From the NCBI RefSeq assembly GCF_023715105.1, contig NZ_JAMBNO010000018.1, positions 22,902 to 86,901 of the forward strand: a stretch of 64,000 nucleotides of DNA, read 5' to 3'. The notes under the pieces are model-generated. The model was not told the DNA's origin. It searched no databases and was given only the letters and a program-made list of their open reading frames with translations. Positions 47,141-55,621 of this stretch are shown here, piece by piece; the first letter of the stretch is position 1, and every line of letters starts with the position of its first letter. The translations under genes and the position numbers were made by a program. This DNA is from Hydrogenophaga intermedia. GTDB taxonomy: Bacteria > Pseudomonadota > Gammaproteobacteria > Burkholderiales > Burkholderiaceae_C.

Positions 47141-48604
47141 TCAGAACCCCTGAACGATGAAAGTCGCCGAGGACAAGGTCGGGCCATGGATGGGATCAAT
47201 CACCTCGAACACCACTTCGGCCGGCAAGCCCACCCCGGCGCCAGGGTTGGGGAAGCGGCGCACACCGATGTGCAGCGCGCCGCCCTGCACCCAGACCACC
47301 GGGTGGCCATCGGCGCCCACGTTGGGGATGGACGCACCGTTGACGAGGAGGTCGAGCACGGTTGTGGCGGGCAAGGCCGTTCGCAGGATCAGCGCATCGG
47401 GCGTGGCACTGACGGTGGCACCGGACAGGCCGGCTTTGTCCAGCGTGGCGAGCACGCTGGGCCGCGCAGTGAGGTCCACCTTGGCCAGCGCACGGGTGGG
47501 CAGCTCGCGCGGGCGCTGGAACACCTCGTCGAGCCGGTGCACCTCGGCCGCGCGCCGCGACCTGACGCCGCCACAACGAGGCGGTGCAGCGCCCAGGGAC
47601 GTCTGCATGCCGACCAGCAAACGGGTTCGCGCCTTCATGCCCGCAGAACCGCTGTCGCGCGTCAGCGCAAGGTGCCAACTGCCGCGGCGCAGACCGAATG
47701 ACGCCCGGTCGCCGGCAGCGGCGGTGTCGTAGCGACCCAGGACCTCCCAGCAATCGGAGAGCGAGTGTGCGTAGGTCAGCCCGGCCGTGGTGTGGGCGGA
47801 TTTTTCGAACGAGCCGTCCTGAAATCGGTACCGCAGGCGCTCACGGCCCAACGAGAGCCTGATGTCGACGTTCGACCAGGGGGTCAGACCCAAGCCGAGG
47901 TTGAATCCCTGCAGGTGCCCGGGCGAGATCTCGCGCGGATCGACCAGCACGCGCAAGGTCGTGGGTGAGTCCTCGAACATGACCGCATCGGGCACATCGG
48001 GCTTGCGCGCACGGCTGACATACGCGCTGGCATTGAGTTCGCTGAGCCAACGATGCTGCTCGAAGCGTTTGATGACGCGCACCAGTGCCGAACCCTGCGC
48101 GACCACCACGTCGTCGGGCCCGGAATGGAACGGGTAAGTGTTGGTGTCCCGCAGCCATCCCAGCGAGGCCCCGACATGCAGATCGGGGCGCGGGGAGTAC
48201 AGGCCGTTGAGCACGATCTCCTGGTGCTCGATGCCGGCCACACCGTTGAGGCCCACGGCCCAGGTGTCGCTGATCAGGCGCGCGTAATCGACGCCCAGCC
48301 GCAGGCCGCCTGCACTGCCCCAGTCGCGCCCGATGCTGGCGCTCAGCCGCCCGTCGCTTGTGTCGCTGCGGTAGCGCGCACCCGACTCGTCCAGACTCAG
48401 GCCACCCGCCTGCAGGCGTGGGCGTTCGCCGGGCGCGGAACCAGGGTGGCGGTCGGGAATGACCGGGCTTGCGTGCGCTGCGGCCAGTGCCGTTGGTGAC
48501 TTGCGCGATGGTGATGGGGAGAGCGACTGGGCCAGACAAGGCCCCAGGGCAAACGCGAGCAACGCGGCTGCATGAACACCGCGGCAAATCGACGAAACGG
48601 ACAT
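47141..48604 (-). CDS. Predicted outer-membrane beta-barrel protein of unknown function
   Basis: A 487-residue protein with a signal peptide (MSVSSICRGVHAAALLAFALGPCLAQS, cleavage near 25). Residues about 60-330 show the alternating polar/hydrophobic strands and glycine turns of an outer-membrane barrel (LRLGVDYARLISDTWAVGLNGVAG, LHVGASLGWLRDT, LGLGLTPWSNVDIRLSLGRERLRYRF, SFGLRRGSWHLALTRD). The last 150 residues form a separate domain with ALPATTVLDLLVNGASIP and GALHIGVRRFP, perhaps beta-rich. I recognise no family for the whole. The order, a barrel followed by an Ig-repeat protein, recalls inverse autotransporters split in two, but the domain order differs. ATG 48604 gives the cleanest signal peptide; inverted repeats occupy the upstream 225 bases. 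Confidence 0.6.
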   Translation of the reverse strand: MSVSSICRGVHAAALLAFALGPCLAQSLSPSPSRKSPTALAAAHASPVIPDRHPGSAPGERPRLQAGGLSLDESGARYRSDTSDGRLSASIGRDWGSAGGLRLGVDYARLISDTWAVGLNGVAGIEHQEIVLNGLYSPRPDLHVGASLGWLRDTNTYPFHSGPDDVVVAQGSALVRVIKRFEQHRWLSELNASAYVSRARKPDVPDAVMFEDSPTTLRVLVDPREISPGHLQGFNLGLGLTPWSNVDIRLSLGRERLRYRFQDGSFEKSAHTTAGLTYAHSLSDCWEVLGRYDTAAAGDRASFGLRRGSWHLALTRDSGSAGMKARTRLLVGMQTSLGAAPPRCGGVRSRRAAEVHRLDEVFQRPRELPTRALAKVDLTARPSVLATLDKAGLSGATVSATPDALILRTALPATTVLDLLVNGASIPNVGADGHPVVWVQGGALHIGVRRFPNPGAGVGLPAEVVFEVIDPIHGPTLSSATFIVQGF

Positions 48605-48681
48605 TGAACGAGCGCAAGTGTGACGCCATGGACCGCGGAGGCGATCGCCGAGACGGGTAACCGCCGTTTGTCGCTCGTGGT

Positions 48682-48718
48682 GGAAACTTCGTGAATACCG
48701 CGTTGGTACGAAATTTCC
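48682..48718. repeat. Imperfect inverted repeat upstream of the barrel-Ig gene pair
   Basis: The arms GGAAACTTCGT and ACGAAATTTCC pair over eleven bases with one mismatch, around a core that itself contains TACC-GCGTT-GGTA. It lies about 80 bases upstream of the barrel gene start and could be an operator or an RNA hairpin in the leader. Unassigned. Confidence 0.5.
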
Positions 48719-48722
48719 AGAT

Positions 48723-48750
48723 GGTGTGGCGCGGCAAGCACCGCCACACC
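48723..48750. repeat. Perfect inverted repeat in the same intergenic region
   Basis: Arms GGTGTGGCG and CGCCACACC pair perfectly over nine bases with a 10-base loop. Without a T tract it is not a clear intrinsic terminator, but it lies where transcripts of the ydcSTUVW operon would end. Confidence 0.5.
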
Positions 48751-48794
48751 AGAAAACGCGGGCCGGCCCGGGCGCAACCACCCGGGACCGCCGT

Positions 48795-48820
48795 GGGCGC
48801 GCGGCGCGTGCCGCGCGCCC
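48795..48820. terminator. GC-only hairpin right after the patD stop codon
   Basis: A perfect 11-bp stem (GGGCGCGCGGC with GCCGCGCGCCC) around a 4-base loop, ten bases beyond the end of the patD gene. No T run follows on the minus strand, so it may protect the 3' end of the message or act as an imperfect terminator. Confidence 0.5.
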
Positions 48821-48829
48821 CGGATCAGG

Positions 48830-50284
48830 TCACAGTTTCGCCATCACATGGCGGGCCACGGTGTAGTCCTCCAGCGCGTACATCGACATGTCCTTGCCGT
48901 AGCCGCTGTGCTTTACGCCGCCGTGCGGCATCTCGTTGACCAGCATGAAGTGCGTGTTGATCCAGGTGCAGCCGTACTGCAGTTTGCGCGCCACCTTGAG
49001 CGCACGGCCGACGTCCTGCGTCCACACCGAAGAGGCCAGGCCGTAGTCGGAATCGTTGGCCCAGGTGATGGCCTCGTCGGGGTCGGAGAAGCGCGTGACC
49101 GAGACGACCGGGCCGAACACCTCGCGGCGCACGATTTCGTCGTCCTGGCGCGCACCGGCAATCACCGTGGGCTCGTAGAAAAAGCCGTTGCCCGCGCGCA
49201 TCTTGCCGCCGGCGGTGATCTCCATGTGGCCCACCATCTGCGCGCGCTCCACGAAGCTGGCCACACGGTCGCGCTGGCGGTCGCTGATCAGCGGGCCGAG
49301 TTCCACACCGGCCTCGTCCTGCGTGCCCATCTTGATCGTCTTGACCGCGCTGCTGAGGTCGGCCACCAGGCGGTCGTACACCTTGGCGCCCGCATACAGG
49401 CGGCAGGCTGCGGTGCAGTCCTGCCCGGCGTTGTAGTAGCCGAAGGTGCGGATGCCTTCGACCACGGCGTCGATGTCGGCGTCGTCGAACACGATCACCG
49501 GCGCCTTGCCGCCCAGCTCCAGGTGCGTGCGCTTCAAGGTGCCGGTGGCTGCCTGCAGGATCTTGCGGCCGGTGGACACATCGCCGGTGAGCGAGACCAT
49601 GCGCACCAGTGGATGCTCCACCAGCGGCTGGCCCACGCTGGCGCCGCGGCCGCACACCACGTTGAACACGCCCTTGGGCAGGATGTCGGCCACCACACGC
49701 GCGAGCAGCAGGCTGGTCAGCGGCGTCTGCTCGCTGGGCTTGAGGACCACCGTGTTGCCGGCCGCCAGCGCGGGCGCGATCTTCCAGGCGGCCATCATCA
49801 GCGGGTAGTTCCAGGGCGCGATGGAGCCGACCACACCGATCGGATCGCGCCGGATCATGCTGGTGTGGCCCGCGAGGTACTCGCCCGCCAGCGGGCCGTG
49901 CAGGTTGCGCGCCGCGCCCGCGAAGAAACGGAAGCAATCGGCGATGGCGGGGATCTCGTCCTCGAAGGCGCGCGCATAGGGCTTGCCGCAGTTGAGCGAC
50001 TCGATGCGCGCGAAGGCCTCGGCGTTGGCCTCCACCGCGTCGGCCATCTTGAGCAGCAGGCGCGCGCGTTCGGCGGGCGTGGTGTCGCTCCAGCTGTCGA
50101 AGGCGCGGTTGGCTGCCAGCACCGCGCGGTGGATCTGCTCATACGACGCTTCGGGCACCTGCGCCAGCAGTTCCCCGGTGGCGGGGTTGAGCACCTTCTC
50201 GGCCTCGCCTTCGCCGGCGACGAACTGGCCATCGATGAACAGTTCCGTGTGCAGCGAGCTCGTGAAATCGGGGGTCTTGCCCAT
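48830..50284 (-). CDS. patD: Gamma-aminobutyraldehyde dehydrogenase
   Basis: A 484-residue NAD-dependent aldehyde dehydrogenase turning 4-aminobutyraldehyde (pyrroline) from putrescine into GABA. The active-site cysteine is in [15 protein letters not shown] and the [17 protein letters not shown] block carries the general-base glutamate. NAD-binding [22 protein letters not shown] and [12 protein letters not shown] are standard. The wording and gene order match E. coli PatD (YdcW), which is encoded last in ydcSTUVW. ATG 50284 is used; the long frame upstream is non-coding for this gene. It follows the ydcV-like permease gene by 29 bases. Confidence 0.93.
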   Translation of the reverse strand: MGKTPDFTSSLHTELFIDGQFVAGEGEAEKVLNPATGELLAQVPEASYEQIHRAVLAANRAFDSWSDTTPAERARLLLKMADAVEANAEAFARIESLNCGKPYARAFEDEIPAIADCFRFFAGAARNLHGPLAGEYLAGHTSMIRRDPIGVVGSIAPWNYPLMMAAWKIAPALAAGNTVVLKPSEQTPLTSLLLARVVADILPKGVFNVVCGRGASVGQPLVEHPLVRMVSLTGDVSTGRKILQAATGTLKRTHLELGGKAPVIVFDDADIDAVVEGIRTFGYYNAGQDCTAACRLYAGAKVYDRLVADLSSAVKTIKMGTQDEAGVELGPLISDRQRDRVASFVERAQMVGHMEITAGGKMRAGNGFFYEPTVIAGARQDDEIVRREVFGPVVSVTRFSDPDEAITWANDSDYGLASSVWTQDVGRALKVARKLQYGCTWINTHFMLVNEMPHGGVKHSGYGKDMSMYALEDYTVARHVMAKL

Positions 50285-50313
50285 GGTGGTCTCCGTATCG
50301 TGCAGGTGTTGGG

Positions 50314-51120
50314 TCAGCGGCCGGTGGGTTGTTCGTCGGCGCGGGTGAGGTAGTAGGCCGCGAGGATGGGAATGAAGGTGAGCGCGATGATCACCACCGC
50401 CACCACGTTGGTCACAGGGCGCTGGCGCGGGCGGATCAGCTCCTGCAGCATCCAGATCGGCAACGTGGTCTGCTGGCCCGCGGTGAAGGTGGTGACGATG
50501 ACCTCGTCGAAGCTGAGCGCGAAGGCCAGCAGCCCGCCCGCCAGCAGGGCCGAGCCCAGTTGCGGCAGGATCACGTAGCGGATGGTCTGGAAGGTGTCGG
50601 CGCCGAGATCCATCGAGGCCTCGATGAGCGAGGGGCTGTTGCGCCGCAGACGCGCCACCGCGTTGTTGTAGACCACCACCACGCAGAAGGTCGCGTGGCC
50701 GATCACGATGGTCCAGAAACTGAAGGGTATCTCCATCGTGCTGTAGGCGCTGCGCAGCGCGATGCCGGTGACCACGCCGGGCAGCGCGATCGGCAGGATC
50801 AGCAGCAACGAGATCGCGTCGCGTCCGAAGAAGCGCGTGCGCGCCAGGCCCGCAGCGGCCAGCGTGCCCAGCACCATGGCCACGGCGGTGGCGATCAGCG
50901 CCACGCGCATCGACAGGCCGATGGCGGCCCACACGTCCTCGCGCTCCCAGGCCACCGCGAACCACTGCGTGGTGAGCGCCGGCGGCGGGAACACGTAGCT
51001 CTTGTCCTCCGCGCTGAAGGCATACAGGATGATGAGCGCGAGCGGGATGTGCAGGAACAGCACCGCGGCCCAGGTCGCGCCGCGCAGGCCCCAACCCGCG
51101 CGAGAGGGATCTCGCTTCAT
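50314..51120 (-). CDS. ydcV: ABC transporter permease (YdcV/PotC type)
   Basis: A 268-residue inner-membrane permease with six hydrophobic helices, of the polyamine/spermidine (PotC-like) branch. The EAA-type coupling loop is [28 protein letters not shown], in the usual place before helix five. ATG 51120 is chosen rather than the GTG six bases upstream. It pairs with the permease at 51259 to form the membrane pore of the putrescine-type transporter. Confidence 0.9.
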   Translation of the reverse strand: MKRDPSRAGWGLRGATWAAVLFLHIPLALIILYAFSAEDKSYVFPPPALTTQWFAVAWEREDVWAAIGLSMRVALIATAVAMVLGTLAAAGLARTRFFGRDAISLLLILPIALPGVVTGIALRSAYSTMEIPFSFWTIVIGHATFCVVVVYNNAVARLRRNSPSLIEASMDLGADTFQTIRYVILPQLGSALLAGGLLAFALSFDEVIVTTFTAGQQTTLPIWMLQELIRPRQRPVTNVVAVVIIALTFIPILAAYYLTRADEQPTGR

Positions 51121-51199
51121 GACCACCTCCCCGCAACGTGACCATCATGGCGCGCCCGCGCCGAAACCAGGGGTACCGCGGAACCGGCTTTGCCGGGCC

Positions 51200-51256
51200 G
51201 CTGGTACCGCCCCCTTGCAGGGGGGAAGCGGCGCCAGCCGCTGCGGGGGTGGGCTT
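51200..51256. repeat. Palindromic GC-rich intergenic element between the two permease genes
   Basis: Two adjacent hairpins: CCCCC-TTGCA-GGGGG (51210-51224) and AGCGGC-GCCA-GCCGCT (51227-51242), followed by a GGGGGTGGGC run. The surrounding 138-base gap is unusually long inside this operon, whose other junctions are shorter than 35 bases. It resembles the hairpin-rich intergenic repeats seen in many Comamonadaceae genomes; no second copy is visible in the window. Confidence 0.5.
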
Positions 51257-51258
51257 GT

Positions 51259-52215
51259 TCAAAGCGCATCGAAGGCCCCCAGCTTCTTCGCGAACCACAG
51301 GTACACGCCGATCACCACGATGGGCACGAGCGAGAACGCGGCCGCGAACGGGATGTTGCCCGCCACGCCTTGCTGGCGGTAGACCACCTGGCCGATGAAC
51401 AGCGTGGAGTCGCCGATCACCTGCGGAATGATGTAGTCGCCCAGCGTGAGCGAGAAGGTGAAGATCGAGCCTGCGGCGATGCCGGGCATGGCCAGCGGGA
51501 AGATCACCTTCCAGAAGGTGGTGCCGCCGCGCGCGCCCAGGTCGTTCGAGGCCTCGATGAGCGAGCCCGGGATGCGTTCGATGGCTGCCTGGATCGGCAG
51601 GATCATGAACGGCAGCCACATGTAGACGAACACGATGAAGGTGCCCAGGCGCGAGAACGACAGCGAGTTGCCGCCGATGCCGGGCGTGGCGAGCACCGCG
51701 TCGAGCACCCAGGTGAGGTGCAGCTCGGCCAGCACCCAGCCGATGGCGCCCTCCTTGGCCAGCAGCAGCTTCCAGGCGTACAGCCGCACCAGGTAGCTCG
51801 ACCACAGCGGCAGCATGACCGCGATGTAGAGCAGCGCCTTCTGCGGCCCGCGCGCGTAACGGGCCATGTAGTACGCGATGGGAAACGCGATCACCGTGCA
51901 CGCCACCGTCACCAGGGTGGCCATGAGCACGGTGCGCCACGCCACGTCGAGGTTGGCGGGCTGCAGCAGGTCACGGAAGTTCTGCAAGGTGAGCGTCGAG
52001 CGGTCCACCAGACCCGAGAACTCGTCGAGCGCGAAGAAGCTGTTGGCCAGCAGCGCGAACAACGAACCCAGGTAGATCACGCCGAACCACAGCAGTGGCG
52101 GCACCAGCAGCGCGGCAAGCGCCAGCGCGCGGTGGCGGTACAGCACGTCCGACAGGCGCCGCAGCGGGCCGGGGCGCGCGGGCGGTACCAGGGGCAGTGC
52201 GGCGGCCATGGTCAT
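51259..52215 (-). CDS. ydcU: ABC transporter permease (YdcU/PotB type)
   Basis: A 318-residue membrane protein with six helices, the PotB/PotH-like partner permease. The coupling loop is [31 protein letters not shown]. The first ATG (52215) overlaps the stop of the ATPase gene by four bases. A long N-terminal tail rich in Pro and Arg precedes the first helix. A 138-base gap with hairpins separates it from the next permease gene. Confidence 0.9.
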   Translation of the reverse strand: MTMAAALPLVPPARPGPLRRLSDVLYRHRALALAALLVPPLLWFGVIYLGSLFALLANSFFALDEFSGLVDRSTLTLQNFRDLLQPANLDVAWRTVLMATLVTVACTVIAFPIAYYMARYARGPQKALLYIAVMLPLWSSYLVRLYAWKLLLAKEGAIGWVLAELHLTWVLDAVLATPGIGGNSLSFSRLGTFIVFVYMWLPFMILPIQAAIERIPGSLIEASNDLGARGGTTFWKVIFPLAMPGIAAGSIFTFSLTLGDYIIPQVIGDSTLFIGQVVYRQQGVAGNIPFAAAFSLVPIVVIGVYLWFAKKLGAFDAL

Positions 52216-53231
52216 TGAGCCCCCTGGGCGGCGGCCAGCGGGTGCACCGCGTCGGCGGCCCATCGCAGGCCCACGCTGCTGCCCGGCGCGGGCAGCGTGG
52301 GGTGCTGCTCGGGGCTCAGGTCGATCGCGATGGCTTCGCCGTGCCAGTCCACCCGCAGGCGCGAGAAGGCGCCGAAGTACTGCGCGTCGATCACGGTGGC
52401 GCTGATGGTGCCCTCGCCGTCGGCCACGAGCTGGATGCGTTCGGGCCGCAGCATGGCGCTGGGCAGTCCGGTGAGCGTGCGCGCGCGCTGGCCGTCGAGC
52501 ACGTTGGCTGCGCCCACGAACTCGGCCACGAAGCGCGTGGCGGGCCGGTTGTAGATGGTGGCCGGATCGCCCACCTGCTCGAGCCGTCCGTTGTTGAACA
52601 CGCCGATGCGGTCGCTCATCGAGAGCGCCTCGTGCTGGTCGTGCGTGATGAAGAGAAAGGTGATGCCGAGTTGACGTTGCAGCGCCTTGAGCTCGGTCTG
52701 CATCTGCTCGCGCAGCTTGAGGTCGAGCGCGCCCAGGGGTTCGTCGAGCAGCAGCACCTGCGGGCGGTTGATGAGCGCGCGCGCCAGCGCCACGCGCTGG
52801 CGCTGGCCGCCCGAGAGCTGACCGGGCCGGCGATCGCCCACGCCGGGCAGGCGTACGAGCTCGAGCATTTCCTCGGCACGGCGGTGCCGCTCGGCCTTCT
52901 CCACGCGCTGCACCATCAGCCCGTAGGCGACGTTGTCGCGGATGCTCATGTGCGGAAACAGCGCGTAGTCCTGGAACACGGTGTTCACCGGGCGCGCATA
53001 GGGCGGCTGGTGCGTCACGTCGAGCCCGCCGATGCGGATGGTTCCGCTCGTGGGCAGCGTGAAGCCGCCGATCATGCGCAGGCAAGTCGTCTTGCCCGAG
53101 CCCGAGGGCCCGAGCAAGGTGAAGAACTCGCCGCCGTCGATCGTGAGGTCCACATGATCGACAGCGCGCACCGCTTGTGCGCCGCTGCCGAACACGCAGG
53201 ACACCGCCTCCAGGGTGACTGCAACCGTCAT
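52212..53231 (-). CDS. ydcT: ABC transporter ATP-binding protein (YdcT/PotA type)
   Basis: A 339-residue ATPase that powers polyamine-type import. Walker A GPSGSGKTTCLRM, Q-loop VFQDYALFPHM, signature LSGGQRQRVALARAL and Walker B VLLLDEPLGALD are intact, as is the H-loop in FLFITHDQHEALSMSDR. The C-terminal third is a TOBE/OB domain that interacts with the permeases or senses substrate. It lies four bases after the binding-protein gene and overlaps the next permease gene. Confidence 0.93.
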   Translation of the reverse strand: MTVAVTLEAVSCVFGSGAQAVRAVDHVDLTIDGGEFFTLLGPSGSGKTTCLRMIGGFTLPTSGTIRIGGLDVTHQPPYARPVNTVFQDYALFPHMSIRDNVAYGLMVQRVEKAERHRRAEEMLELVRLPGVGDRRPGQLSGGQRQRVALARALINRPQVLLLDEPLGALDLKLREQMQTELKALQRQLGITFLFITHDQHEALSMSDRIGVFNNGRLEQVGDPATIYNRPATRFVAEFVGAANVLDGQRARTLTGLPSAMLRPERIQLVADGEGTISATVIDAQYFGAFSRLRVDWHGEAIAIDLSPEQHPTLPAPGSSVGLRWAADAVHPLAAAQGAQ

Positions 53232-53235
53232 GGGA

Positions 53236-54435
53236 TCAACGGCCCCCGAGCACCGCGATGTAGTCGGTCACCCAGCGGTGGTACGGCACGCAGGCGTTGT
53301 TCTGTGTCGCGCACTTGGTGGTGGGTGTCTTCCAGAACGAGATGCGATCGAAGCTCTCGAAGCCCTGGCGCTTGCAGCCCTCGTCAGTGAGCAGCTTGTT
53401 GCCCTTGCAGGCCGCCGGCACCGCGGGCACCGAACCGAACCACGCCGCCAGGTCACCCTGCAGCTTGGGGTTGAGCGAGTGCTCCATCCACAGGTAGGCG
53501 CAGTTCGGGTTCTTGGCCTCGGCGTGCATCATGGTCGTGTCGGCCCAGCCCGTGGCGCCTTCCACCGGCACCACCGTGGCCACCGGGCGGTTTTTGCTCT
53601 TCAAGATATTCGCCATGAACTGCCAGCTGCTCGACGCGACCACACCCTCGTTGGTGAAGTCGTCGATCTGCACGAAGGCGTCGTGCCAGTACTTGCCCAC
53701 CAGCTTGCGCTGGCCGCGCAGCAGCTCGAGCGCCGCCTTGTACTGCGCCTCGTTGAGCTCGTACGGGTCCTTGATGCCCAGCGCCGGGTTCTTCTTCATC
53801 AGGTAGAGCGCGGCGTCGGCGATGTAGATCGGGCCGTCGAAGGCCTGGATGCGGCCCTTGTTGCTCTTGCCGTCGGGCAGCGTCATCTCCTCGAACACCA
53901 CGTTCCAGCTGGTGGGCGGCTTGTCCTTGAAGACGGTGGTGTTGTACATGAGCACGTTCCAGCCCCACTGGTACGGCGTGCCGTAGTGCGTGTTGTTCAC
54001 GTAGTGCCAGGGCGCCTTCTGCAGGCGCTGGTCCACGTTCTTGAAGCTGGGGATCAGGTTCACGTTGATCGGCTGCACGCGCTTGCCCGCGATGAGGCGC
54101 ATCGACGCATCGCCGGAGGCGGTGACAAGGTCGAAACCACCCTCGTTCATGAGCGCCACCATCTCGTCGGAAGTGCCCGCGGTCTTCACGTTGACCTTGC
54201 AGCCGGTCTTCTTCTCGAAGTCGGTCACCCAGTCGAAGTTCTTGTCGGTCTGGCCGCGCTCGATGTAGCCGGGCCAGGCCACGATGTCGACCTGGCCTTC
54301 GGGCTTGCCGAGCTTGTCCAGCGCCTTCTGCGCGTGGGCACTGGTGCTCAGCGCGCCGAACGCGAAAGCGGTTACGGCCATGCCCGCCAGGGCGCGGGCC
54401 AGGGGCCTGGAAAGTGGGCGGTGTGCGTGTTTCAT
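53236..54435 (-). CDS. ydcS: Periplasmic polyamine-type substrate-binding protein (YdcS-like)
   Basis: A 399-residue periplasmic binding protein with a clean signal peptide (cleavage at AHA-Q near residue 36). It has the two-lobed SBP fold with IVAWPGYIERGQTDKNFDWVTDFEKKTGCKVNVK and GGFDLVTASGDASMRLIAGK, and the C-terminal CVPYHRWVTDYIAVLGG of the YdcS/PotF relatives. Aromatic and acidic residues expected to bind amines are spread through the fold but cannot be placed exactly without alignment. First gene of the operon, divergent from a LysR regulator; the 214-base intergenic region is A/T-rich near 54540-54600. Confidence 0.9.
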   Translation of the reverse strand: MKHAHRPLSRPLARALAGMAVTAFAFGALSTSAHAQKALDKLGKPEGQVDIVAWPGYIERGQTDKNFDWVTDFEKKTGCKVNVKTAGTSDEMVALMNEGGFDLVTASGDASMRLIAGKRVQPINVNLIPSFKNVDQRLQKAPWHYVNNTHYGTPYQWGWNVLMYNTTVFKDKPPTSWNVVFEEMTLPDGKSNKGRIQAFDGPIYIADAALYLMKKNPALGIKDPYELNEAQYKAALELLRGQRKLVGKYWHDAFVQIDDFTNEGVVASSSWQFMANILKSKNRPVATVVPVEGATGWADTTMMHAEAKNPNCAYLWMEHSLNPKLQGDLAAWFGSVPAVPAACKGNKLLTDEGCKRQGFESFDRISFWKTPTTKCATQNNACVPYHRWVTDYIAVLGGR

Positions 54436-54649
54436 GGGTCAATCACCTCGGTTGTCTGCGGGTTGAACACGACCACAGGGGCCGCACGGCGCCTGGGCTG
54501 GCACGCATGCTAGGCAGGGGCTTGACCGTTTCAAAATACAAAATAAGCTCGTCCAGCATTCGAAAAAAACGATAGCTAGGGTTTACCCGTTCCTTTTTTG
54601 CACCGCAACAGGGCGCACCGAAACGACGCACGCCCCGGTGCGCACCGCG

Positions 54650-55570
54650 ATGAACCGACACGTCACGCCCAAGCAGTTCCGCTATTTCCTGGCCGTGGCC
54701 GAGTCCGACTCGGTGGCCGCGGCTTCGCGCATGCTCAACATCGCGCAGTCCGCCATCACCAAGAGCGTGCTGGAACTGGAAGACGCGGTGGGCCTCACGC
54801 TGTTCGAGCGCAGCCCCAAGGGCATGCGACTCACACCCGAGGGACACCGTTTTCTGGTGAAGGCGCGCCGCGTGATCGGCGCCGTGGCCGACGCCACGCG
54901 CGGCGTGCGCCAGGGCGCCACGCCCCTGGCGGGCTCACTGTCCATCGGCGTGACCAGCCTGGTGGCGGGCTACTACCTCTCCGAGGTGTTCGCGCGCTTT
55001 CGGCGCACCTGCCCGGCGGTGGACGTACACGTGGTGGAGGATCAGCCGCCCTTTCTGGAGCACCTGCTGATCAACGGCGAGCTCGACATCGCAATCATGG
55101 TGTCGAACGCGCTGGGCGAGCCGCAGGCGCTGGTGGCCGAGACGCTGACGCGATCACCGAACCGCGTGTGGATGGCCGCCGACCACCCGCTGGCCGCACA
55201 GGAGGAAGTGAGCCTGGCCGAATGCGCGGCCAACGACCTGGTGGTGCTGCAGGCCGACCGCATCGAGTTGCTGATGCGCCCGGTGTGGGCGCGCCACCAA
55301 CTCAAGCCGCGCACCGTGCTGCGCACCTCTTCGCTGGAGGCGGTGCGTTCGCTGGTGGGTGTGGGTGCGGGCCTGGCCGTGCTGCCCGACTTTCTCTACC
55401 GCCCGTGGACCCTGGACGCCGAGCACGTGGAGGTGCGCACGCTGCGCGACGCGGTGCCGACGGTGGACGTGGGCCTGGTGTGGCGGCGCGGCTCGCAGCC
55501 CCGGGCGGAAGTGCTGGAGTTCATCGAGGTCGCACGGGACCAGTCGCGGTCACGCCGGCCGGCGGCTTGA
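54650..55570 (+). CDS. LysR-family regulator divergent from the ydcSTUVW operon
   Basis: A 306-residue LysR-type regulator. The winged helix (PKQFRYFLAVAESDSVAAASRMLNIAQSAITKSVLELEDAVG) sits at the N-terminus and a PBP-like effector domain follows. ATG 54650 is used; a GTG 12 bases upstream is also in frame. Its position suggests it controls the adjacent polyamine transporter and patD genes, perhaps sensing a polyamine or its degradation product. E. coli controls ydcS differently, so this is an inference from layout. Confidence 0.85.
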   Translation: MNRHVTPKQFRYFLAVAESDSVAAASRMLNIAQSAITKSVLELEDAVGLTLFERSPKGMRLTPEGHRFLVKARRVIGAVADATRGVRQGATPLAGSLSIGVTSLVAGYYLSEVFARFRRTCPAVDVHVVEDQPPFLEHLLINGELDIAIMVSNALGEPQALVAETLTRSPNRVWMAADHPLAAQEEVSLAECAANDLVVLQADRIELLMRPVWARHQLKPRTVLRTSSLEAVRSLVGVGAGLAVLPDFLYRPWTLDAEHVEVRTLRDAVPTVDVGLVWRRGSQPRAEVLEFIEVARDQSRSRRPAA

Positions 55571-55621
55571 GTGCTTTCGCCGGTGGGTCCGGCTGCCGGC
55601 GACCGCGGGCGTGCGCGAGGT

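Noticed and set aside
48830..51940. Extension of patD upstream to a 1036-residue frame covering two permease regions
   Set aside because: The upstream part has no family signal and covers well-supported ydcU and ydcV genes in other frames; the ATG at 50284 gives a normal PatD.
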